A stretch of DNA of 64,000 bases. Origin: Candidatus Rubrimentiphilum sp. (lineage in GTDB: Bacteria; Vulcanimicrobiota; Vulcanimicrobiia; Vulcanimicrobiales; Vulcanimicrobiaceae). The stretch is from NCBI GenBank assembly GCA_035710515.1, contig DASTDE010000004.1, forward strand, positions 124,001-188,000, given 5' to 3'. Made by a program: the position numbers and the translations under genes. The notes under the pieces were generated by a model. That model worked only from the letters and a program-made list of their open reading frames with translations, searched no databases and had not been told where the DNA came from. This document shows, piece after piece, positions 46,831 to 56,113 of this stretch. The first letter of the stretch is position 1. Each line of letters opens with the position of its first letter.

Positions 46831-47883
46831 TCAGCGTTTCAACGAGCCGCTGCCGACGGGCGTACCGACGAACCGGCCCGCGGAGAGTTCGGTCCGAAGA
46901 TTTGCGTCCAGCACTTTTTGGCTCGCTTCGAGAATGCGCACGACGCGAAGACCGCGCTCGCCGCTCATGATGCTCGGCTCTTGTCCGGCGATGACGCGGG
47001 CAAAGTGTTCGACGACGCCGGCCAGCGCCTCGCGGCCGGAAAGCCGCGGAGAGTAGATGTCGCCGATCCGGTAGCCGGGGATGATCACGTCCCGCTGATC
47101 TTCGGACTGAAGTTGAATGCCGGAATTAAAAATCTTGACGCGTTCCTCGTTGTTCAGATCGTCCCAGACGATCATCTTGTCCGTGCCGCCAATCGCGATG
47201 CGGCGGACTTTAACGGGAGACATCCAGCTGAGATTGAGATGCGCGACCATCTGCGAGGCATAGTGCAGCGTCAAATAGACGATGTCGGGCAAATCCTGAT
47301 TGACGTGGCAATAGCCGCTGGCTTCGATCTTGATCGGTTCCTCATCAACGAGATGGTCGATGATCGAAAGATCGTGCGGAGCCAAATCCCAGAGCGCATT
47401 AACGTCGGGCTGGAACAGACCCAAATTGACGCGCATGGAGTCGTAATAGCAAAGCCGTCCGAGGTCGCCGGCGCGCACCGTTTCGGCGATTCGCTGCACC
47501 GCGCCGGCGAACAGAAACGTGTGGTCGACCATGAGTGTTACGCCCTGCTGCTTTGCGAGCTCGACGAGCTGTTCGGCTTGCGCGACCGTGGCGCACATGG
47601 GCTTTTCGACCAGAACGTGTTTGCCCGCCAGCATCGCGCGCCGCGCAAAATCAAAGTGGGTGGCAACCGGCGTTGCGATGGCGACCGCGTCTATATCCTC
47701 GTCTTCGATGAGATCCGTCGCGGACTGCGCGATCCGGCCCGACGTCATCAGGCGGCTCAGCGCCGCACGCGCCGGCTCGCTGCTGTCGGCGACCGCGGTC
47801 ACTTCGAAATCGGCGCTGTCGGAAAAATTGCGGAAAAGCCGCGTTCCCCAGTAACCGAATCCGATCAACCCGACCTTCAGCAC
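46831..47883 (-). CDS. Gfo/Idh/MocA-family oxidoreductase (WbpB/WlbA-like)
   Basis: The protein has 350 residues. The NAD-binding motif is LIGFGYWGTRLFRN, followed by the catalytic EKPM in VLVEKPMCATV, and WDLAPHDLSIIDHLV in the second half. WbpB/WlbA enzymes oxidise C3 of UDP-N-acetylglucosaminuronate to make a keto sugar for amination. Its neighbours are an epimerase, an aminotransferase and a more distant WbpD-like acetyltransferase, consistent with that route. The 15 bp gap to the flippase gene upstream suggests one transcript. Confidence 0.85.
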   Translation of the reverse strand: MLKVGLIGFGYWGTRLFRNFSDSADFEVTAVADSSEPARAALSRLMTSGRIAQSATDLIEDEDIDAVAIATPVATHFDFARRAMLAGKHVLVEKPMCATVAQAEQLVELAKQQGVTLMVDHTFLFAGAVQRIAETVRAGDLGRLCYYDSMRVNLGLFQPDVNALWDLAPHDLSIIDHLVDEEPIKIEASGYCHVNQDLPDIVYLTLHYASQMVAHLNLSWMSPVKVRRIAIGGTDKMIVWDDLNNEERVKIFNSGIQLQSEDQRDVIIPGYRIGDIYSPRLSGREALAGVVEHFARVIAGQEPSIMSGERGLRVVRILEASQKVLDANLRTELSAGRFVGTPVGSGSLKR

Positions 47884-47898
47884 GTATCCCTCTTTCCG

Positions 47899-49203
47899 CT
47901 AAACATTGGCGGTCCTCTCCTCGCCGGAGGGGCTAAAATTCGCCGCGGATTGCTCGGTCGCATTGATCCGGTACGTGACCGCCAGCAGCGCGACCGCATT
48001 TCCCGCCAGCAAGATGTTGACGACGTCCATCAATCCGCGGTGCCACAGCGCGATCGCGCCGACTTCTCCAATCAGAATGACGAACAGGGGATAGACGAAA
48101 TCGTACCGGTGCAGCGCGACTTTATAGTTGACGACGAGCGTAATTCCAGCTAGCAGCGTCATCGCGATGTCGTAGCGGAACACGTACGGCGCAGCCGGCG
48201 CGAAGGCGCGGCCGGCGACCAGCGAGATAATGGTTGCGGGCATGGCGGCGAAGACCGCGAGCGTCGTACCTGAAATCAGGAGCGTTCCTAATGCCGCCTG
48301 CACGAGCAATCCTGTCGGCGATTCACCGCGCGCCGCCTTGGCTACGGCCTTGGGCAGCAGCGTCATCGGAAGAAAGGCGACGATGAACAGCACCACCTTG
48401 CCGGTTAAGTTCACCGCAGCGAACAAACCCGCTTGCCGCGCGTCGAAGAAATGTTTGACCAACACGACGTCAAGAAAGCTCAGCAGTGTTAGTCCGGCTG
48501 TCGCCGCCGCGACCCCGTAAATGGTTTTGAACAGGCGCGGGCCGTCAATTGAAAGCTTCACTTCGGCAGCTCCGGACAGCGTTGCCCGCACCACCCACAT
48601 CGTGTACAGCAGCGTCACCGCCACCGCAACACTCCAGCCGAACATCGCACCGCGCACACCGAAGCCGGCGTAGACGAGACCGACCGCAAAAAGCACCTTC
48701 AGGAATACCTCGAGCACGACGGATACGGAGAACATCCTGAAGTTCTGCGATCCTTGGAGAATGCCGCGGACACTCGGAATCATGTAGCTCAGCGCCACGA
48801 TCGCAAGAGTTAAGACTACCGCGGAATCGTTTGGAATGTGCAAGAAGCTCGCGACGAAGCCGCGCAGCAGAAAACCGCAGACGAAAAATGCTGCGGCAAG
48901 GATCGCGGACCCGCGCAAAACGACATGCTTGAGCCGGGCAAGCCGCGCCACGTCCGCGACGGCGTGAAACTCGGCCGCATATTTTACGACGATCAAGTTG
49001 ATCACGAGCGCCGGGAGCGAGAGAATGACCAGGAGTCCACTGAGTGATGAAACGCTCGCGTAGTCCACGACGCCCAGACGGCGGCTGACGGCAAAGTTGA
49101 ACAGATAGCTCAAGACGCTTGACGTCGTCGTCGCGCCAAAAACAAGAGCGCTGTGGCGAACAAACTCGCTGCGCAGGACCTTTTGCAGCAGTGGGTTACG
49201 CAT
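47899..49203 (-). CDS. Polysaccharide flippase (Wzx/MATE-like)
   Basis: The protein has 434 residues with about 12 helices, of the Wzx/RfbX and MATE-like fold. It starts MRNPLLQKVLRSEFVRHSALVFGATTTSS and has YLFNFAVSRRLG and the paired half pattern of the MOP superfamily. It moves lipid-linked oligosaccharide across the inner membrane. The ATG at 49203 follows an AAGGA box; longer readings to 49386 add 61 unrelated residues. Its presence beside two ABC exporters suggests more than one export route. Confidence 0.88.
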   Translation of the reverse strand: MRNPLLQKVLRSEFVRHSALVFGATTTSSVLSYLFNFAVSRRLGVVDYASVSSLSGLLVILSLPALVINLIVVKYAAEFHAVADVARLARLKHVVLRGSAILAAAFFVCGFLLRGFVASFLHIPNDSAVVLTLAIVALSYMIPSVRGILQGSQNFRMFSVSVVLEVFLKVLFAVGLVYAGFGVRGAMFGWSVAVAVTLLYTMWVVRATLSGAAEVKLSIDGPRLFKTIYGVAAATAGLTLLSFLDVVLVKHFFDARQAGLFAAVNLTGKVVLFIVAFLPMTLLPKAVAKAARGESPTGLLVQAALGTLLISGTTLAVFAAMPATIISLVAGRAFAPAAPYVFRYDIAMTLLAGITLVVNYKVALHRYDFVYPLFVILIGEVGAIALWHRGLMDVVNILLAGNAVALLAVTYRINATEQSAANFSPSGEERTANV

Positions 49204-49312
49204 GCGAAAATATTCCTTGCAGCCGTAGCCGAAAAGGCCCTCGGGCGCGCCTCGACGGGGAGGGAATCGCATCAAATACCCCAATCGTAGGCACGCACGG
49301 GAGAGCGGACAG

Positions 49313-50932
49313 ATGGGACGCACGGTTAGTCGCACGGAATTCTTCGCCGCCATCGCGATTTTTGCGATAGTCTTTACCATGTGCACGGCTTACAAGCTGA
49401 TACGCAGCGATCAATGGTTTGGCGATTCCGCCGTCTATTTTCAGGCGACCGAAAACCTGGCCAGCCGCGGAGCACCCGTCAGCCAAGTCAAAGCCAGCGT
49501 CAACGACTACATGGACAGCGGCTCGTTTCAGTCCACGCCGACCGCGGCCATAGCTGCAAACCCGTCGTCGTTGTTTGGACGGTCGACGCCTGCGACGGAA
49601 GTCAACGTGCTCCGCGGTCACGCGTACTTCGTCCTTTTTCCAATCGCATTGCTCGTAAAACTGCTTCCCGTCCAGGTTGTGCTGTTGTCATTGTACGCCT
49701 TCAGTTTTTCCGGAATGATCCTTCTTGCGTACTTCATGCTGCGAATCAAGGGTGTATCGATCATAAGCGCTTGCCTCTTTTGTTTGCTGGTCGCCTCGCA
49801 GCCGGCATGGTGGCAAGGTCTGCTTTTAGGCCAGTTCTACCCCGACCGCCTTTTTCTGCTGGCCGGTTTTGCTTTTATGGCCTTCGTTGCATTGACTACA
49901 GTGCAGAATGGCAAACTGACGAATCGGGTGTGGCTCGCTGTTATGGCGCTCCTGTGCGCCTCGATCAATGAGCGAGGAGCGCTGGTGGCCGGCGTGTTCA
50001 TGCTCTTCTACGTCGCTCTTTATTGGAAGAAACCCGGTTTGGATCGGTATTACAAACTGGCGTTGAGCGCCGGTTTGCTGGGTTACAGCTACGTTGCTAT
50101 TAAATTCATTGTGCCGACCGACACCTCGTACAGCACGTTTCTCCCGACAAGCCTCGATGGGCTCCTGAACGTAGTGCACCTCCCGCAGTTTATCCCTTTA
50201 GTCGCCCTCTTTCTCTTGGTGAACGCACCTCTCTTGAGCCTCTCCTTCTTCGAGTGGCGGACCGCAGCGATCGCGGTCTTCCTCATGCTCCCGAATATCT
50301 TCGGAAACATCGGCGGTGCTGAGAAGGTGGGGTGGTCGACGCATTACCCTTCGTACTATTTCCCGTCGCTGGTTTTGGCCGCGCTGATGGGATACGCTGC
50401 ACTGCATCATCAGGCCGCGGCCAAAAGGAGATTGCCCGCGCTTTACGCGCTCACGGCGGCTTTCATGGTCTACATAGCCGTTCTCAACCCATACAGTTAC
50501 AGTCCGATCAGCTTGGCCCTGTCGAATGCGGCCGACAGCTTCTTTCCGACTGCTGCAGCGGATGCAAACCAGTTTTTGTTTCAGTCGGAACCCCGCCGGA
50601 ACTTGGAAGCTGCGGTTAACGGAATCCGGCAAGCCGTGCCGCCGCACTCGGTGGTCTCCAGCGTTGAGGGCGGGATGCCTCTCTTGTACCAGGATCGCAC
50701 GATAGAATTCTTTCCGGAAGATCTCGATCATGCGGACTACGCTGTCCTTGGCGCGCACTATATCAACGGCAAGATAAGCTATTTCGGTTCGGTTAGCTAC
50801 TTGGGCGCGGATGAGCAAGCAAAGCTGAGTGACCTCGTTCAGGCCAGAATGATTGCCGATGGCTATGACGTCGACCATCCAAAAATGTTTCCCGGATTCA
50901 AAGGACTCGCGGTGGTTCGACGAGTTCATTGA
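49313..50932 (+). CDS. Polytopic membrane protein, GT-C-like / DUF2079-like
   Basis: The protein has 539 residues with about nine helices. It has DQWFGDSAVYFQATENLAS in the first loop, an acidic pair as in GT-C active sites, and VLRGHAYFVLFPIALLVK, which recalls DUF2079 proteins. These are thought to be membrane glycosyltransferases or polymerases. A GGAGAG box lies 7 bases before the ATG. The stop overlaps the next deacetylase gene by 4 bp. It shares no clear signature with the membrane protein at 25772. Confidence 0.65.
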   Translation: MGRTVSRTEFFAAIAIFAIVFTMCTAYKLIRSDQWFGDSAVYFQATENLASRGAPVSQVKASVNDYMDSGSFQSTPTAAIAANPSSLFGRSTPATEVNVLRGHAYFVLFPIALLVKLLPVQVVLLSLYAFSFSGMILLAYFMLRIKGVSIISACLFCLLVASQPAWWQGLLLGQFYPDRLFLLAGFAFMAFVALTTVQNGKLTNRVWLAVMALLCASINERGALVAGVFMLFYVALYWKKPGLDRYYKLALSAGLLGYSYVAIKFIVPTDTSYSTFLPTSLDGLLNVVHLPQFIPLVALFLLVNAPLLSLSFFEWRTAAIAVFLMLPNIFGNIGGAEKVGWSTHYPSYYFPSLVLAALMGYAALHHQAAAKRRLPALYALTAAFMVYIAVLNPYSYSPISLALSNAADSFFPTAAADANQFLFQSEPRRNLEAAVNGIRQAVPPHSVVSSVEGGMPLLYQDRTIEFFPEDLDHADYAVLGAHYINGKISYFGSVSYLGADEQAKLSDLVQARMIADGYDVDHPKMFPGFKGLAVVRRVH

Positions 50933-51666
50933 CATACGATCCGAACGTCATCTGTTTCACTTTCGACGTTGAATGGGCAAGCCAGCCGGTCATCGACGAA
51001 ATCCGTTCGTTACTCGACGATCGCGGCATCGAGGGCACGTTCTTTGTCACGCACGCCGGCGTCGACGTCGGACGGCATGAACGCGGGCTTCACCCAAACT
51101 TCCGCCGCAACGGTGATGTATACCGCTCGCTGCACGATGCGCACTTGCGCAATGATAACGAGATCTACGAGCATGTGATACAGACTGCGCTATCGTTTGC
51201 GCCCGAGGCACGTGGTACTCGATCGCACAGTTTATTCTTTGATTCTCTCCTTTTGCCCGTCTACGAGCGCGCGGGCCTCGAATACGACGCAACGCTCCGG
51301 CTCGAACTCGTTCCGAATTTGCAGCCATTCTGGAAGCAGCACCACATTGTCGAAATCCCGACATATTATGCGGACTACTTCGATGTGGTATCGCAGACGA
51401 CGGGCTTTTCCGTAGCGAACTTAAACTTGGAAGCGCCCGGGATGAAAGTGGTCGACTTCCATCCAAACCTTATCCATATAAATGCAGCCGGCGTACCGGC
51501 CGTCGAAGCAATGCGGAAGTACTATCACGACCCGGAACAATTAGCCGCTGCCCGGTTTGATGGAAGAGGCACCCGTACGCTTTTTCTCGAGTTGCTCGAC
51601 TACGTATCGACCAATCAGAAGAAAACCGCGACGCTAGGTGAGATCAATGCCGCGTTTCGCGGGTAA
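50929..51666 (+). CDS. Polysaccharide deacetylase-like protein (NodB fold, WbmS type)
   Basis: The protein has 245 residues. It starts VICFTFDVEWA, a variant of the TFDDG motif, has IEGTFFVTHAG, HPNF and RSHSLFF, where the metal-binding Asp and histidines would be. The overall form resembles the WbmS group of NodB-fold deacetylases in O-antigen loci. It could remove an acetyl group from an amino sugar. TTG 50929 overlaps the upstream stop (TTGA). An alternative catalytic role cannot be excluded. Confidence 0.75.
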   Translation: MTYDPNVICFTFDVEWASQPVIDEIRSLLDDRGIEGTFFVTHAGVDVGRHERGLHPNFRRNGDVYRSLHDAHLRNDNEIYEHVIQTALSFAPEARGTRSHSLFFDSLLLPVYERAGLEYDATLRLELVPNLQPFWKQHHIVEIPTYYADYFDVVSQTTGFSVANLNLEAPGMKVVDFHPNLIHINAAGVPAVEAMRKYYHDPEQLAAARFDGRGTRTLFLELLDYVSTNQKKTATLGEINAAFRG

Positions 51667-52612
51667 TCCGCCTTCGGTAACGATCGTTACCGGCGTCTTC
51701 AATGAAGAGGCTTCTCTAGAGGCCTTTCGCGCGGAAGTCCTTCGCAGTTTGCTCTCGCGCACTGACGTCCATTACGAAGTCCTCTTTGTCGATGACGGCA
51801 GTACGGACCGCTCCTGGGAAATTATCGAACGTTTCTGCGAGGAATCTCCCCGCTTTCGCGGCCTGCGGCTCTCGCGCAATTTCGGCGCCCACACCGCAGA
51901 CGCGGCGGGCATCGATCGCGCCGACGGCGACGCCGTCGTGACGTTAGCCTGCGACCTTCAGGACCCGCCGGAAACGATTCTGGAGTTCGTCGACAAATGG
52001 CGCGCCGGCGCGCAGATCGTTTGGGGACGCCGGCGTTCTCGCGCGGAGAACAAAGTTCGCGTGCTTCTCGTGAATCTGTTCTCATGGCTTATGCGCGTCC
52101 AGGCAATGCCCAAGGGCTCCAAGTTCTCGACCGGCGGGTTTTTCTTGATCGACCGCCGCGTCGTAGAATGTTTTCGGCAGTTTCGAGAGCACAATCGCAT
52201 TACGTTCGCGCTTGTCGCGTGGACCGGGTTCAAACAAGACGTTGTCTTGTACGACCGCCGTGCCCGTAAGGCCGGCAGCTCCGGCTGGAATTTCAGCCGC
52301 ATGATTAAAGCGATGTATGACGCGCTGTTAGGTTTTTCCAGCCTGCTGCCGCGGCTGATCACGCTTCTCGGCGCGGCGATTTTCCTAGTGAATATTCCCG
52401 TCGCAATTTTTCTCATCGTGAATTATTTTCTCTCGCGCCCCCTCCCGGGTTGGACGGGCGTCATGATCTCGCTCTCCTTTTTCTTCGGAGTGGTTTGCCT
52501 GATGTTGGGAGGCATGAGCGAGTACTTGCATATGATTTACATTGAAACGACGGGCCGCCCACTCTATTTCGTCGCACAGGAGGCGGGGACAACCCGGCCG
52601 GAAGAGCGATGA
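51647..52612 (+). CDS. GT2 glycosyltransferase with C-terminal membrane helices (GtrB/ArnC-like)
   Basis: The protein has 321 residues. It has SVTIVTGVFNEE, VDDGSTDRSW, LSRNFGAHTAD, the DxD region ACDLQDPPE, and two C-terminal membrane helices. It would transfer a sugar to undecaprenyl phosphate. ATG 51647 has an AGGTGAG box 4 bases upstream and overlaps the deacetylase gene by 20 bp; GTG 51638 is an alternative. It is closely similar in layout to the GtrB-like gene at 61837. Confidence 0.88.
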   Translation: MPRFAGNPPSVTIVTGVFNEEASLEAFRAEVLRSLLSRTDVHYEVLFVDDGSTDRSWEIIERFCEESPRFRGLRLSRNFGAHTADAAGIDRADGDAVVTLACDLQDPPETILEFVDKWRAGAQIVWGRRRSRAENKVRVLLVNLFSWLMRVQAMPKGSKFSTGGFFLIDRRVVECFRQFREHNRITFALVAWTGFKQDVVLYDRRARKAGSSGWNFSRMIKAMYDALLGFSSLLPRLITLLGAAIFLVNIPVAIFLIVNYFLSRPLPGWTGVMISLSFFFGVVCLMLGGMSEYLHMIYIETTGRPLYFVAQEAGTTRPEER

Positions 52613-53517
52613 CCGAGGACCTTCCGCTTTGGGCGGGCGAGGTCGTCGAAACGGCAGCAGCCCGCAGCGTTCAGCGCGGCGTGCTCCGTTGTCTTACGAC
52701 TGAGCGTGACGCCGGCATTGAGTATTACCGTTCGATCGGCGGCGCGCACATGCACGAACGCGCAGCCGTTAGCTTCGCGATGACCGCGCTCGACACGGTT
52801 GTTTACCGCGAGTATCTCTCCGCTCTGCGGCCGCCGTCATTGGACGCTCTTATCGTGGACGTCGGCGGCGGAGATGGGCGAAACGCGTGGCCTTGGCTGG
52901 AGTGGGGATACAAGCGCGTTGTCGTGATCGATCCGATTATTTCAGCGCTCGACCGTTTTCGCTCGCGGGTGGCCGAGCAACGCCCGGAGTGGCTGAACAA
53001 TCTCTTGCTCATCGAAGCGAACGCCCGGAGAATTCCGCTGGTCGCCGGGTGCGCCGCCCGCGTTCAAGCGATCGAAGCGCTCTATTATCTGAACGAGGCC
53101 TATGAAGACGGTCTCCGCGAGTGCGCACGCGTGCTTTCGGATTCCGGTCAGCTGCTCGTCTCCGAGCGCGATTACGAGGGCGGCCTTCTCATGAGTCTGC
53201 TCTACGGAAGTCTAGAGGAGTGCTTAGCGCAAGCAGAGTCACGCGACGTCTGGGATGGTACCGCGGGTTTGCGCGTGCGAAGCCGCTGCTTCACGGCTGA
53301 CGAATTGGATGGACTCCTGACGCGTAACAAGCTCCGAATTGTGTCGCATCGCGGAATCTCAGCGCTGTCGCTTGTCCTCGGGTATCTTCGTTCGGCCGGA
53401 AAGATCACAAATGAGGATGAAGCGCGGATTGACGACGTCCATGGCCTTCTGCGCAAGCTTGGCCCTACCGGATCGATGCGCCGGTGTCATGTCGTCGTTG
53501 CCGAAAAGAATTTATGA
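52609..53517 (+). CDS. Class I SAM-dependent methyltransferase
   Basis: The protein has 302 residues. Motif I is IVDVGGGDGRNAWP (around residues 80-93), followed by VIDPIISAL and VQAIEALYYLNEAYEDGLRECARVLSDSG, a Methyltransf_25/11-like pattern. It overlaps its neighbours by 4 bp on both sides. It probably methylates a component of the glycan or a lipid carrier. The C-terminal half has no further recognised domain. Confidence 0.8.
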   Translation: MTEDLPLWAGEVVETAAARSVQRGVLRCLTTERDAGIEYYRSIGGAHMHERAAVSFAMTALDTVVYREYLSALRPPSLDALIVDVGGGDGRNAWPWLEWGYKRVVVIDPIISALDRFRSRVAEQRPEWLNNLLLIEANARRIPLVAGCAARVQAIEALYYLNEAYEDGLRECARVLSDSGQLLVSERDYEGGLLMSLLYGSLEECLAQAESRDVWDGTAGLRVRSRCFTADELDGLLTRNKLRIVSHRGISALSLVLGYLRSAGKITNEDEARIDDVHGLLRKLGPTGSMRRCHVVVAEKNL

Positions 53518-54497
53518 ACCAGCCGCTCGTCGTCGCTGCGGCCGAAGAACGCGATGCGGAAGCGTGGGCGCACTTCGTCCTCGAGTCAAACGACGGGACG
53601 CTCTACCACGAACTTCCGTTCCTTGCCTATCACCCACCGGATCGCTTCCGTTTCGAGCACTTGATCGTCAGGCAAGGGGCGACCATCGTGTCGGTCGTGC
53701 CGGGCGGTGTCGTCGAGCGCGACGGCGGGCTCGCCTTCGTTTCACCGCTGGGCGCATCGGTTGGCGGCCCGCTCATTCTCCGCCCACATCTTGCCGAGAC
53801 GATTTCGATCGTCGAGGCGCTCCAGGCGCACGCGCGGACGCGCGGGTGGACTGCCCTCGAGTTCGTACTCGGTCCGACAGCCTACCAGCGCCTTCCGGCG
53901 GATGTGACGTCGTTTGCGTTGTTCGCCCGCGGCTTCCGCATAATCGAGCGCGACCTAACATTTATCGTTCCGGTTCAATCCGGCGCAGTCGATGGCTACG
54001 CGACCCTCTTCCGCAAGAAACAGGCGTGGGGCGTCCGCGCAGCGCTGCGGCGCGGCGTCACCGTATCGCACGGAGGCGAGGAGCTGCTCGCTCCATTCAT
54101 CGCGCTCTTTCGCGAGACGTACGAGCGGCATGGCGTCGCGGCTACCCATAGCGAAGCGGAGATCGCCGATCTGCTGCGGCGCTTTCCCGGCCGCATCGAG
54201 ATCGCAGCGGCGATGCGCGAAGGCGTGCCGCTCGCCGCAATACTCGTGTTCCGCCTCAACGATCGTGTGGGCCAGACGTTCTACATTTGCAGCAGCAGTG
54301 CGCACGCTCGAGAGAACGGGACCGTTGCCGCGTTATCTGCCGTGATCGATCGCCTTGCTTCAACGGGCGCCCGCGCGCTGGATCTTGGACCGAGTGCGTC
54401 GTCCCGCCGGATCAATGAGGGCGTCGTATTCTTTAAGGAAGGATTGGGAGCCGCGGGACAGGCTCGCGATCGCTGGGCGTGGAGCGTGACGGGCTAG
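53514..54497 (+). CDS. GNAT/FemAB-like acyltransferase
   Basis: The protein has 327 residues in two GNAT-like halves, as in FemAB and GNAT_acetyltransf_6 proteins. The N-terminal part contains DGTLYHELPFLAYHPP, the second GGEELLAPFIALFRETYERHG followed by YICSSSAHARENGTVAALSAVIDRLAS. It might N-acylate an amino sugar such as a 4-amino-sugar. ATG 53514 overlaps the methyltransferase stop by 4 bp. Its stop interlocks by 4 bp with that of murJ. Confidence 0.75.
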   Translation: MNQPLVVAAAEERDAEAWAHFVLESNDGTLYHELPFLAYHPPDRFRFEHLIVRQGATIVSVVPGGVVERDGGLAFVSPLGASVGGPLILRPHLAETISIVEALQAHARTRGWTALEFVLGPTAYQRLPADVTSFALFARGFRIIERDLTFIVPVQSGAVDGYATLFRKKQAWGVRAALRRGVTVSHGGEELLAPFIALFRETYERHGVAATHSEAEIADLLRRFPGRIEIAAAMREGVPLAAILVFRLNDRVGQTFYICSSSAHARENGTVAALSAVIDRLASTGARALDLGPSASSRRINEGVVFFKEGLGAAGQARDRWAWSVTG

Positions 54498-56113
54498 GCG
54501 ATAGGCGCCTCGCGGTTTTCCGGCGCGCTTGGAACGTTACGGACGAACTTCTGCAGAATCAGCCGTCCGACGAGCGGAAGTTCCTCAACGTTCAGCACGC
54601 GGGCTACCGCCAAAAAGACGAGTGCTCCGATCGCAATCTGTCCGAACAGGAACCACGCGCGCGAAACAAACGCGCCGGTCGGATGGACGCCGAGCGCGGC
54701 GATCCAATGGAGCGCTCCGACCATGGCGCACGACGCGACGGCGACCTTGAACGCGGATAACGCCAACCCGCCCCAGTTCACGCCGTGCGCCACGCGCACC
54801 ACGATCATCATCAGCAGCGCGGCCTGAAGCGTTTGGCTGACCGAGTTGGCCAGCAGCAAACCTCGCGCCCCCAGCGTCGGCAGCCACGCGAGCGACAAGA
54901 CGATGTTCAACACGACCGCAATAATCGAAGTCGCAACCGCCCAACCGGTTTCGCGGCATGCAAATGCGACGCGCGACAGCACGACGTTGGCGGCCAGCGC
55001 GACCAGCCCGACGGCAGCATACGGAACGAGGTGTGCGCACAGCGTGGTCGCGGTCGGTCCGAATGTGCCGCGCTCGAAAAGCGTCTGAATGATCGGTGTG
55101 GCGAGCACCGTCAGCGCGCAGGCGCTTGGAATCGCAATGAGCATGACCAAGCGCAGGCCGACCGAAATGCTCTGCCCGATACCGCGGCGATCGGAGCTGG
55201 CAAACTGTGTGGCTAGGAGCGGGAAAATTACCGTCGCGATGGCCACGGCAAAGATCTGCTGCGGAAAATTGACGACCTTGGTGGCGTAGTTCATGCCGGC
55301 GATGTAGCCGGGCGTCAGCGTCGAGGCAAAATAACGGTCGAACAACAGCGCCGTCTGCCCGGCGGCCGAACCGACCATGACCGGACCCAGCACCTGGCCG
55401 ATGCGCCGGAGTCCCGGATGATGCACGTCGATCGAGAGCCGGTACTTGCCGCTCATAAGCAGCGGCGGAATCTGGACCAGCATCTGCGCCACCAGTCCGA
55501 GCGCCGTGCCGATGACGAGCGCGTTGATCCCCATCCTGTGGTTGAAAGCCAGAACGGTGGCGATCGTCACGACGTTCAGCGCGACGCCCGTAAGCGCGGT
55601 CGCCCTAAAACGGTGCTGCGCGTTCAACACCGCGGTGAGGACGCCCGCGAGGCTGACGGCAATGATGCTCGGCATGAGCCAGCGCGTCATGCGCACCGCT
55701 TCGCTCAGCTGGTGGCCCTTAAAGCCGTGCGCGATAACGGGCACGTACCACGGAGCGAACGCGTACCCGAGCAGCGCGCAAACCACTAATATGAGGAAGA
55801 GCGCGTTGATCACGGTGTTGGCCAAGCGCCAGGCTTCGTCGTCGTCCCCGTGCGCCAAGTATTCCGAGAACGTCGGCAGCAGCGCCGTCACCAGTGCGCC
55901 GTTGAAGACTCCGAAGAGGATCGTCGGCACGACCGCGGCGGCCAAGAACGTGTCCATCTGCCATTGCGTGCCGTAGTATCGCGCATTGATGATCTCGCGC
56001 GTGAATCCCAGCAGCGTTGAGGCAAGCGTGGCGCCGATGATAAAAAGCGTCGAGCCTGCCAGCGCGACGCGATTGGGAGTGGTCGCAGAAACAACGCGCA
56101 GACGGGGCTTAAT
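54494..56113 (-). CDS. murJ: MurJ lipid II flippase, no standard start codon
   Basis: The protein is 539 residues if read from an ATT codon at 56113. It has about 14 helices of the MurJ/MviN family and moves lipid II to the periplasm. The first ATG, 55957, starts MDTFLAAAVVPTIL, but homology needs upstream sequence: GATLASTLLGFTREIINARYYG is in frame, with no ATG, GTG or TTG before an upstream stop. ATT 56113 overlaps the WcaJ-like stop (CATTAA), while CTG 56101 is another option. A frameshift or unusual start is possible. Confidence 0.75.
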   Translation of the reverse strand: MKPRLRVVSATTPNRVALAGSTLFIIGATLASTLLGFTREIINARYYGTQWQMDTFLAAAVVPTILFGVFNGALVTALLPTFSEYLAHGDDDEAWRLANTVINALFLILVVCALLGYAFAPWYVPVIAHGFKGHQLSEAVRMTRWLMPSIIAVSLAGVLTAVLNAQHRFRATALTGVALNVVTIATVLAFNHRMGINALVIGTALGLVAQMLVQIPPLLMSGKYRLSIDVHHPGLRRIGQVLGPVMVGSAAGQTALLFDRYFASTLTPGYIAGMNYATKVVNFPQQIFAVAIATVIFPLLATQFASSDRRGIGQSISVGLRLVMLIAIPSACALTVLATPIIQTLFERGTFGPTATTLCAHLVPYAAVGLVALAANVVLSRVAFACRETGWAVATSIIAVVLNIVLSLAWLPTLGARGLLLANSVSQTLQAALLMMIVVRVAHGVNWGGLALSAFKVAVASCAMVGALHWIAALGVHPTGAFVSRAWFLFGQIAIGALVFLAVARVLNVEELPLVGRLILQKFVRNVPSAPENREAPIA

